From Liolophura sinensis (Eukaryota; Mollusca; Polyplacophora; Chitonida; Chitonidae), in the NCBI RefSeq assembly GCF_032854445.1, contig NC_088300.1, forward strand, positions 68,360,984 through 68,424,983: 64,000 nt of DNA, written 5' to 3'. Each line of letters begins with the position of its first letter. The first letter of the stretch is position 1. This document shows positions 46,219 through 58,200 of this stretch, in pieces. A program made the position numbers and the translations under genes. The notes beneath the pieces were generated by a model. The model did not search any database. It saw nothing but the letters and a program-made list of their open reading frames with translations, and was not told where the DNA came from.

Positions 46219-49200
46219 GTGAGTTTTTTCTCTACTGTTTTGCTTACCTTCTCTTGGTGTTCTAAAGTTCTATGATTTGTCCATTTTTACATCATCATTG
46301 AGTTTCAGAGAGATTCCAAGTTTCACATGAAATGTCCGTACGGGAAACGGTATACATGGAAGACACCTTAATATGCTATCCCTAATAAGTCTATTTTTCC
46401 CTTTTCAACGGAAGTTAAACTCTAAACGTGTTAACTTTGAATTTTAATCCTGGGATAAATCCTAGAAGTAAACAAACCAAAAGCAAGCTGGAAACATCTT
46501 TTTTCAAGAGAGGTTTTCACAGATAATCGGTGTCAATGTTAATTATGTTTTGTTGGTGATCACTTTTGTTGGTGACCGGTGATATAAAAAAAGTAAAACA
46601 CCAACCAATCAAAGGAGTCGAATTGAAAATATGTATTATCGTAGATACAGGTACTTGACTCGTAATATTAAAATCTGTTTATGATGAAAACTTTAACGGA
46701 TGCAGTGTTGGTGCATGTATTTTATCATCCGGCCGTCACCACAAATTATAACTACTGGCTTAGTGTTTAGGCCAGATACAGTCTTGTCATACAGGGTCAA
46801 TAAACCATGAAAGGGTGTGGAGTCGTATAGGGTGTCGTTGTAAGGTGTGGCCATTGCACGAGACTGCACATGAAAGGTATTTATATCATCCTATTGGACG
46901 CACACCCTATCGTGGCCTGTCTGAAGTCATGTGGAAAAGGACTTTAAACCTAACATACAAATGCGGCACGCAATTGAGAGATTCCGCGAACTCGCAGAAC
47001 CACTGTAATAGACTGTAACAGCTGGACACCATCGCAAATAATAATGTCAACATTAAACCCCAGCGACATTAAACCCCAAACAAATAAACAAGTAAGCAAA
47101 CAAAAATGGTGCCCAATTTATAGATTTCACGAAATGGAAAAGATCACCATTTTGATATTGTTTAAATACTGTTGAAAGCGACATTTAAACCCTAAACAAA
47201 GAAACAAATAAAAAATCAGTTAAATATGTGGTGCGCAATTTAGAGATTCTGCAAATTTGGTGAGAAAATCCTGTAATAAAGACAGACAAGTAATAATAGC
47301 CCTAAATCCAAGTAACAATTAAGTAAACGAAGATATGTTGCGGGCAGTTTGGGGGGGGGGGGGGCATTTTACCGTAAATTAACTGTTCCTAAGTAGTATT
47401 GGGAATATATATATATATATATATATATGAGCAAAAATATGAGAGAGACTAGACCAGTTATGGCTTGGTTACACATTCCCCACCATACCGGCAGCTATAA
47501 CGCATGCAGCAGGGCTATGTGTGATATGACTGGATAAATAGCCAGCATAGAATGGATACAAACACAGGTGTTTACAATATTTATTAAATATATGTATACA
47601 CGCAGCTGTGGGTAAATATGCTCAAATTGTACATCGGGCAAAGTAAGGCCGGAACGTCCGCCGGACATCGGTTGGCCTCCAAGCAAGGTTCACATCACCT
47701 TCACCCACCTCTTCCGTCTCACAACCCTCGGGACATCATGGGACGACCATGGGGAGCTCTTGGGCACAGTGACCTGTTAACTCGTGCGCTAACCTGTACC
47801 TCAGAAATGCTATAGGCGCCTCCGTGGTCGAGTGAGTTAGCACGCCAGAGCGGCGCACTGACCCATGAGTCGCTCAACAATGCGGTCGCTGTGTATTCAA
47901 GTCCAGCTCATGATGGCTTTCCCGCGGGCTCTGCACGGTTTCTTCCCACTATAATGCTGGCCGCCGTCGTATAAGTGAAATATTCATGAGTACGGCGTAA
48001 ACCACCAATCAAATAAATAAATAAACAATTCAAACATGTTATCTCCCTTGTGAAAATGGGGGGAAAATGCTTACTGACTAAAGTCGTAGTATGAATGTAT
48101 TAATGTGCGTGTAACATGGAAAGGTGTTTGGTCAGATACATTCGACTATAAGCTAGGTATAATGCAGGGGCAAAGTCTTTTACCGATACTTTGTTAAGTG
48201 AAAACTGCCCAACTCTTGAAACCATGGACATTTACATGTTCCTGTTGATGCATGCAGGTGACAGTTCTTCCAGGATAATCAGCTGAGCAGTTGCAAGCTA
48301 TGTTGAACGGGTTATATGGTTATTGCAAACAATGGGAACTAAATATTAACGTAAATAACACTAAAGTGGTGATATTCCGACACGACTGGCAATGTACACG
48401 TGATCAGTTATATGTAGGTAATGAGGTTGTTGAAGTTGTGGATGATTTTGTATACTTAGGTATATGTTTTACATATAATGAAAAATTTTCAGAATGTCAA
48501 CACGTCTGGTTGCACTGGGTAAACGAGTCATGTTTGGTCTTAAAAGCATAATTTCGATTTTGGATTTTAGTTGGTCAACAAACCTGGAATTATTCAATAC
48601 ATGTATTGGAGTTATTGTAAACTATGGTTATGGTTATCTTAATTGTTTGTAAATGGGATCTTGGAGTTAGTAATAAATCGCCTAATATTATGGTAAACTT
48701 TGAACTTGGTCGAAACTCGCTTACATTAACAAGAAAACTTATGATTATGAAGTACTGGGTGGAGTTATTAGACTCTTATAATTGCATTTTACAAAACCTG
48801 TATAAGAACATGTACTCTTCTTGCAACGAATCTCGTAGTAAGTGTTACTGGCTAAATAACATTAAGCATGTGTTATTTAAATGTGGAATGAATGAATATT
48901 GGGACAACCAATTTGTCGCAAGTGTGCCACATTTTTTTTTACCACTGTAGGCCCAACTGCCAAATTTTGATAGATCAATTCTATAAGAATCACGTTCTAA
49001 AATGGAAGACATGTCAAAATGTTTTCTTTACCCACACTTGGTTGATAGCTTTACGCTCCAGTTAAATTTGTTCTTTTTAAATATTTAAAATATATATCAG
49101 CATCTCGTATTTCGGCACATAGACATATCATACACGAGGGTAGGTATTTCAATGCAACCTGTTGTGTAAAAAGTGTGAGCCTCATGTTATCGAAGATGAA

Positions 49201-52200
49201 TTTCACTTAATCCTTATTTGTCCTACATATATGAACCTTAGAAAAAGTTGAATCAACCCGTATTACTAGTGCAAACCATCCGTCTTTAAGTTAGTACAGC
49301 TTTTAACCAGTAATAATGTATCTGTATTATTAAAATTGGGGAAATATTTATTTGCTGCAGGTAAATTCAGAAAAATTGTTACCTCCTCCAGCATCTGACT
49401 GTCATATTATCTCATTTGTGTGGTGTTTTTTGTTAAAGTCGAACTACTGCCTTTCTGCTATTGTGTTAATACATCTGCTACTTAATCATCCAATGAGCTG
49501 CACGTTTACGGAAAGAAATAAACACCAGCATAAAAATAAAGTAACGCTTCCCAGGCATCTGTATCAGTTTGTTTTCTTTTTTTAACTGTGTAAGCTACAG
49601 TTCACACAGTGCGTTACCTCAAGCTATGTCATCAATATTACGAGAGAGAAATGACTGTTATTGATATGCATATGAGCTTTGTCGAACGATAATGAGTTTT
49701 CCAAAAACAAAAACTTCTTCTACTCGTTGTCCCGGTTGACACGCTCTCAAACAACATGAGGTAATTGGCTTTTTACCCATGGTAGAGCGTCCGCTTCGGG
49801 ACCGGTAGATCCAGGATCAATCCTTGATCGAGTCACACCTAAGACTTTAAAAGAGGAAGTTGTAACTTCCTCGCTTGGCGTTCAGCATGAAGGGGATAGT
49901 GCAACGACTGGTTGACCCGTATCAGTATAATGGCTCTGGCGGGGCGGCTTACTTGCCTTCGGTAAGTTGTCTCAGTGAAGCAGCACTAAATAAAAGAGCG
50001 GTGGAAATCCGTCCTGCAACAAGGAGGCACATTATACGTACATGCACCCTAATGATTCCTTCGTCGTCATATGACTGAAAAATTGTTGAGTACGACGTTA
50101 AACCCCAAGCACTCGCACTCACTTTTACCCATGGTTCACACGCTGCAACGAACGCGTATATGTATATAGTGGCCTACATTCACTCCGCATAAGGTCTTAC
50201 AACTCGTTGATGGTTGTGTGCGTGTATGACGTTCTCCAAAACATTTTACACCTTCCATATATACAGCTGTATATAATATTTTAACGATAGTTCAAAAATA
50301 CCTTTACGGATCCGTACTATATCGTGCATGTCCATATCAACATCTACGAAATTTGTTTATTTATTTATTTATTTATTTGTTTGTTTACACCTCTTGATTG
50401 TTACTTAGTGCCACACTCATGATTTGCTTTCATATATACGATGTCTGTCAGTTTTATGGATGGATGCAACCGGAGAGCTAGGCATAAACCATTACTGACG
50501 AACTTCCTTACCTGTGACGTACAGATATGCACACCATATTTCTGTGAGGCAACATTAGACTGCACAAACGATTACACCAGCGTCATCAACCTTAACTGAT
50601 TATGGTCACCTATGCATATGATCAGCAGTGAAAGCGAGGACATCGGTGAATTAAAAAGTAATTAGGGGCGCATAACGTTAACCACACAGTTTCTTCCGGT
50701 AATAAATTCAAAGAAATATCACTGAATGCGGTTTGGGGCAGGGATATAGGAGGGGTAGCCGAAGTGGACATAGTGCTTATAATCCATGTTTTTTTTAAAA
50801 ATTCAGTAAGATGAAAGCTAACTTCTAAAACATCTCTCTATGATCAGGAGTCCGAAGTCAAAACGTAGAGACAAGCTTTACAACGAGTTGTGGGAACAGT
50901 TCATTGTTGACGAACGCCTGGCGCTATGGGGGTTTGTGTCAAGCAATCCTTAGTTCCTGGTATAGGGACACAATCACACCGTTTTACTATTACCGTGGAC
51001 CGGAAACACCTTTGGAGTACCAAAACACGACCGCATCTTGGGGCGACATTTGTAGGTGAGTCATGCAATCATTACACAACAGAGGGCTGGACATGTTAGA
51101 TGAACATATTGTTAGAAGATTGTAATGTAAATAACAATTACAGAAGAAAAAAAATAAAATGGAATTGCGGCAGCCACGTCCACGGAAAGCTGTATCAGAA
51201 ACTTTCTTTGCCAGCTTAGTTTTAGATATGATAGGTTGAGCCTCACCGGGATTATAGTGTATAGGTACTTAACACAGGGATATGCGTTCTTTAAAATGAT
51301 CGCGAAATTCCATTTGATTGCTGGAGGCAGGTTTTTAGTCAATGTCACGTGGTTATATGACTACAGTACCTTTCATTGTCTGGCGGTAGTTTAACAAACG
51401 TGTATTCTTAAGGATAATGTATGTTTTTTGTAATTCTCGTTTTAATTATCATTCTGCACGTACCGCACTCAGCCAGAACTAAATGGGTCATCTTTAAAGC
51501 GATTTGTCTCGCTGTTACTATATCTACCGCATAAAAACACGTAGTTTGCACTAAGAAAAGCTATCTAGCAAAGTGTAAACAACCGCAAATAGCAAGAGAA
51601 AAAAATCCACCACACGAAATCTTTGATTGCCTGTTTGAGAACAAAATCAGTAAGTAGAAGAGAATTAAGGTTGGTACTGATGTGGGGATAGGGCTGGGTC
51701 CTGCAATTGAATGACAAATTGTATCTTTGCTACAGGACTATTTGTGCATACAAGGTCATTATTTAGCCGACGTTAGCAGGCATTCATGTTTTTACCACAT
51801 GGTGTCTTCTGTGAGGGTGTTGTATTATTAGCTTTTGGTTGTCTGTGAGGATGTTAGACGTGTTGTATTATAGGTCATTGGTTGTCTGTGAGGATGTTAG
51901 ACGTGTTGTATTATAGGTCATTGGTTGTCTGTGAGGATGTTAGACGTGTTGTATTATAGGTCATTGGTTGTCTTAAAGGATGCTAGATATGTTGTGTTAT
52001 TTGCTACTGGTTGTTTTTGAGGATGTTAGATGTGTTATTGCATATTGGTTGTATGTGCAGATATTAGACATGTTGTGTTATCGTTGGTTGGTTGTGAGGA
52101 TGCTAGGTATGTTGTGTTATTTGCTATTGGTTGTCAGCGAGGAAGCTAGATGTGTTATTGGCTATTGTTTGTCTTTGAGTAAGTAAGGCGTGCTGTGTTA

Positions 52201-55200
52201 TCGTTCATTGGTTGTTTGGGAGGATTTGAGGCGAATTATTTTATTGGTCATTAGTTATTTGGCGAGGGTTGTTGTGTTGCACATCTTTTGGCTTGAAAAT
52301 TCAAATAAGGCCAAATCAAATGCTTTACGAAGTCAGATATTTTCTTGTTTGGTCCTCTTATAGAATGTTCATATCATGCTACACCCAGCCCTTGGATTTT
52401 TGTCTGTGAAAACCTGATGAATTTATCTACAAATACGTTACTCATGAATTCCAGCGTGACGGAATCACATTTGCAAAGGTGTCGCGGTTCTTTGATATGC
52501 GCTACAACGTTACCGCACACTGATCAGAACAGAAACTTACTGTTTTTAACAACGACAGTGAAATTCCCAACATTTTATTGAGAAACCAGTGTCATATACC
52601 GGATTTTTTTTATAGGCCGGAGTTCTGAAATCTCCGTGACGGAATCACATGACTTGGAAGTGCATTCTGTACCACTAGTACATTTCACCCAAAATGTGCG
52701 AGCTGTGACCAGGAATCATGCAAACAAAGTATTATTTGCAGGCGCCAATGAACTGCCGAGGTATTAGAAGCTTTTTTGTATAGAAAACAGACCAAACAAG
52801 AAAAAAAAAACTGAGTATACCGCTGTGACGGAATCACAAAATTATCGTGACGGAATCACGAGTACGATTTTATCATAACTATGGGAATAAAATTAGTTTG
52901 GACAATATCGCGATTAGCTAAGTAACACAAATTGTGGTCGAAGAGAAGCAAATGACGATTTCCCCACTTCACATTCAGGATGGTCGGCTTTGAATAGTTG
53001 GAATGCTTCTGAGATCGTCATACTCATATGTCGCTTTTGCTGCTTCACTTTGAATCCGTTGTCGTCTCTGACAATGATGACGTCAGCTTTACCTGGGGTC
53101 ATTCTCGAAATGGAATCGCTTTGATAATATTCTGATACAGTAGCTTTAGTTCTGACATCTATTCCCGTGCTTCGAGGTGTTGTAAACTTCACTGATAAAT
53201 ACCGTGAAGCCAGGCCTTTAATCACTGCCAGTCGTTTATGTGGACTGATGGGGAGTGACCTTTCGACTTTACGTTTTGCCTTGCCAAACGTTTGGGGACA
53301 GCTGTAAGGTGTGCCTGAACCTGACGGTGTCTCTGTACTAGTCACAGTGGTGTCCATATTCCTTTCCCTCCATGCTCGGGTATTCAGCATTGTTTTATTT
53401 CGCAGAGTTTCCAACTCAGCAGTTGTCATCCGTGCCTGCTTCCGTAGCCTGTCATTCTCTTGGTACAATTCCAATGCTTCAGCATCACTTTTCAATCGGT
53501 TTCTTCTATCCCTCTGTCGTTCTGCGGCTGATTTAGGCATGCTGCAATATAACAAGATTGAGCTTTGAACAGATACATAATTGTTGTTATAGTTTGTTTG
53601 TATTAATCAAACAGGCCTATTTTTTAACCTCAGATTTGTTCAATGTGTACTTTTGTCATCATATATGCTAAACGGAGCTTTTTAAAATTGCACAACAATA
53701 CCGTATTTATATTCTAATTAAGTCCTTCGCATTGTAAAGCGAAAGTGACGGAATCACATATTGGTAGTGATTCCGTCACACGGTTTTCGTGATTCCGTCA
53801 CGGTTATGTGGGATTTGTATTTGTCGTTAAACTCTCGATTTTTTATGTAAAAGACCCTTAACACCGACTTGCCTTTGTATTTTAATCCTCCCTTTAGTAA
53901 GACTACTGCATGAACTGCAATATTTAAAAAGTAGCACTTTTCGTGACGGAATCACCAAAATCGTACGAATAAACAAGGATATTCACGTAAACTTTTGGCT
54001 AGCTAAGTTGCTTTTTGAACGAATGTTTGACAAAAAAACTGGCTGTGTTTTATAAAGTGTGAATTTATCTACAAAATGAGCCATAAATTAGGGCTGAAAA
54101 CTCTTACCTTGCTGAAGATGGGTCCAGATTAGCGACTGTAAAATCTCACCATGCGTACGCCGGCCTCGTGACAAAGGCCTACAATTTCCGGTTGAAGTTT
54201 TCAGCACGCGAAAGACAAATACCTCATGCATATTCAAAAGCTACAGTCAATTTCAGGACTTTAGGTAGTGCTCTGTTTGGATTTACTACAAGAGTTCCAA
54301 AAATGTTATTTTGAAATTTGGCTTCAGTGGCTCATTTTACGTGGAATTCATGTACTGCTGTTTGTATAGGTGGGGTAGAGGCGTGGGAGAATGTTACCAA
54401 AACCTGCTTCCGCAATGTCAGGCCGGTATAGGTCTTGAACTTCTCAACAACCCGAAGTTGGGATCTTTGGAGAGGTTTCAATGTGAAAGAAATAGAGACA
54501 TTTCGTCGCTGTCGGCTTTCTACCGCAGAACGTGCCAAGGGACAACCGTTAAACCTGATATTCAACGAAGTGAGTATTTTTTCAACCTTCCATAACCTAA
54601 CTTTCTTTTATTTTACCAATTTTTACCAGAAGAATTTGGAAATGAAACAACATATAATTAGATTAAACCTTGGGGACCAGCCATCTTGCATGAAACCTGT
54701 TTTTAATGAAAATCACGATTTATTTCATGTCAACCGACTAGATTGTACTGGGGTTGTGTGATAGGGTGGGATACTGTTTCTACACGCAAGGATACAAAGT
54801 TGCAAGACCAGTACAACAATATTTGTAAGAAAACTTATGATAAAACACTTGTATAGTTTCTGTCTATCATTTTTTCATTTCATTTATTTTATCAAAACAT
54901 GTATACAGAAGAAACAAAACGAGTTTTGCCGTTTCTAGACTCTACCACTAGAGGTTAAAAAGTTTTAACGAGTACTGAAATCAAAGAGTATTCTTTGGTG
55001 GGGACAGAAACCGCATAATATTAGAGCATAATAACCTACAACAGGAACAATTGTCTTTATCTACCGGAGGTATTTAATACAGATTCTAAATAGTTTGATA
55101 TCATGTAGTAATGAGATAATAACATATATAGGCCTGTATGAAAGAGATTATATAAAACCAATCAGTACTATTTTTAGTGGCAGACTTAACATAACTACAC

Positions 55201-58200
55201 CGTTTCTTTTTTAACCACTGGTCTTCTCTCCCTGCATGGGCTGAGTATTGTGTTCATCAAGAAAGATAAATTATGTTTTTTAGGAATAAACGACGCTAAC
55301 TTTGATAAAAACACGACATGTCTGAACGAAACACATCACACAGAGTTGTTCATGTGCCAAAATTCTCTCAATGAAGAAATCCGCTTTGACTCCGAACGAC
55401 TATACCAGGAGTCAGCTGCTCTCAGGACGTCCATCAACAGGTAAGACACTCTTTAGCAGGATCAATATGGATATAAACCGTCTTAAACTTCTAGACATCA
55501 TAGTCTTCAAACAGTAGTGCATATTTTATTGGTGAAAGCGGAGTACCTGACGTAAACCACCGACCTCTGACAAGTTACTGACGAACTTTCACGTGTCGTC
55601 ACAAAGAGGCTGGGCTGTTGATATACACACCAGTATGTTTCATCGCTCATATGACCTAGCGGGCTTCAACCCCTAGGCTGAGGATAAACATCTCATTATA
55701 AATATACAGTGAAAAGGCATATACGTCTTTTTCCTTTCTTTGGTGTGCGTTTGTTGTGAATTACTAAATTATTTAAGTAGCTGTACTGCCTGATCTAGAT
55801 AATGTGACAAACTCATCAGATACTATTTATTTATTTATTTATTTACGTGATTGATGTTTTACGCCGTACTCAAGAATATTTCACTTATACGACGGCCGCC
55901 AGCATTATGGTGGGCGTAAACCGGGGGAAACCCACGACCATCCAGTAACCACAGGTTACTGGCAGACCAGGTACTATTATTATTTAATGTATATCAACAC
56001 TACAAGGTGAGATGATTGTAAAGTGTGAACATATATCCTCACGCTATCCTCACGGTTTTTTTCTTACTTTATCACACTCTGTTTAAGTATCAGCATCGGT
56101 CAGGAAATCAGTCATCCAACAGCTAATCTACAATTTGCCACCCATCAATAACAATTTGTTTCCTTGATTTTTAAGACTTTTTCACTTATACGATGGCAGT
56201 TCGAGGAACTGGGAGTTCCAAGGGTAAACCATGGATCTTTGGCGATTTACTTTACCACATGAAACGTACGGACATGCCCACCATATCGGTGGAAGTCAAG
56301 TGGTCCTCAACGAAAGTTAGAAAGCTAAAAGGTGCCAAAAGCGTCGTCGACCGCTCATTGGCACAAAAAAATGATGAAGGCCCCCACAAGCAGTGACAAT
56401 AGGAGAATCTCAGGCCAAGGCCGGTCTTGAACCTGCACCGCGTGTCCTAGCGATTGAATGGTGTGCTCCATTAACTACTGGACCACGCTTCCCGTCCCAC
56501 TAATAACTGACGGCTCCGTTCAATCTGTTTTTTTAGGTTTGCTACTGCTGCCGTCAACTGCATGTTCAGTGCCATTAACCGCTCCCCGTGTAACCAAGCA
56601 ACGAAGAACGTGATGTATCACGTTGCTAAGTTACAACTGCCCAGTTTTATCGACGAAACGGAATTGGATCTGGATGAAACAACCACAGCCGTACGTACAC
56701 AACCAAGTCACTGATCTGACGGAATTCGGATAGATCTAATACCGCTAGCTATACTGACTTGTCGGTAACTAGAACTGAAGAAAGACAAATACGCCTCTCT
56801 GCGTCTGTTTGATGACCTCTGAACATTTGCTTAGAGAAGTCAAATCTCAGTTCCCATCAGAATGGGTGAAAAAACTAACCAAAATCACACTTTAAACAAG
56901 AACTAAAGTGGTCAAACAAATGTCGCCCTGAAATTTGTTATTTCCTAAGGCTCCAAAATCACGAAGCTGTCTTAAATTGTGAGACTTCAACTTCCAAACA
57001 GTTCACTGAGCTAAAATTGTGATTTACCTTCGGTCTTTGTATTTTAATGTTTATACGATTGTCTAATTGTTAATATTAACAAACTGGGAAATTAGCTATG
57101 TTGAAATCTAAGCTCTTGGAAGTAAGTATTTAGGCTGTATGGTTGACTGAGAATTAAATGTAAAATGTGGTAAGTAAAGAGCTAACTTACAGTTACGATT
57201 TCCATACGACTACTTTACGGATCAACCATTTTGTATGTATTTGCTTACAGGACTTTTCTTCTATTATCCGCTGTACTGTCGGAGTTTACGGCGATCCCCA
57301 TTTAAAAATGTGCGAGGGCGAGGGCTTAGTTACGTGTTCTGCAGTGGGGCAGCAAACCTACCTCAAAAACGATTGGTTCACAGTGGCGGGAAGTAACGTC
57401 AGAGTTGGAGTCCGGTCCACCAATCCACCTATTACATCTATGAGATCGGTACGTTCAAGGTCATGGGCAATTCAATGCAACCCTATTGCTCTAGGGTAAA
57501 TGACTGAAAACTAAAGGCTCTGTGTTAACTTCCTTCTCCTTCAAAATAAATGGTATAATATTTTCTTCCACCAATAATTCAGAGTTTTTAACATGAAATT
57601 CGACGCAGGTCCAAATTATTGGGGTAAAAGAGGCTTTTTATAATAAGTATATAGAGGAATTAGGCGTATGCTGCAAGCCTGGGAATGATTTTAAGTTGAT
57701 GAGTAACATGTCTGGTCAATGTTCCAGCTATATACGTATATCATTTTGGACATGTCAAGATACTTTTCGGTCTAGTGTATTATCCATGTTCACAGGCTTG
57801 TATCCAAGATTCTGAGGAACGCCACAAACCAGCTTGGTTCGATAAATTTAAAAAAAAAACAATATTTATGGAGAAATAACGTATAATATGGTATCTTATT
57901 TTATATTGTTTTTGTACGCTTTGAATGTTGTGACGATGATAAATGCCGCATTTGCGTTCTTGTAACATTTTGGTAATTTTCCAGGTCAAAATCACTTTTC
58001 ATTCTCTGGACACTGGCAACGCTGTGGCAATGTACACTGCATCTAACGCCACATTACCCACGGTGTTTGACAACACAAACGAGACGACTCTGGGTCAAGG
58101 TAAAGACAACTTTCACCGACATGTAACCATCAGGTTAATTTGAAAGTACAAATACGGATGATCTTTCTTGTAAGTTGAGACGATTTCAGTTAAATGTAGT

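Larger units (their letters stand above)
46219..50847 (+). other. Gene B intron 1
   Basis: It contains SINE-like tails with ACATTAAACCCCAAACAAAT (near 47050-47090), a poly-G run, an (AT)n run, a family-A SINE at 47815, a decayed LINE (48090-49260), a family-B SINE (49784) and a (TTTA)n run (50355-50385). No exon is required by the reading frame. Confidence 0.7.
51056..54369 (+). other. Gene B intron 2
   Basis: It contains the 43-bp minisatellite (51817-52275), then the transposon-type gene on the minus strand with eight 13-mers (52418-54140). The last 230 bp before exon 3 show nothing specific. Confidence 0.75.

Noticed and set aside
46815-47018. 67-residue open frame with several Cys
   Set aside because: It lies beside SINE-like sequence ending in ACATTAAACCCCAAACAAAT, inside gene B intron 1, and is most likely repeat-derived.
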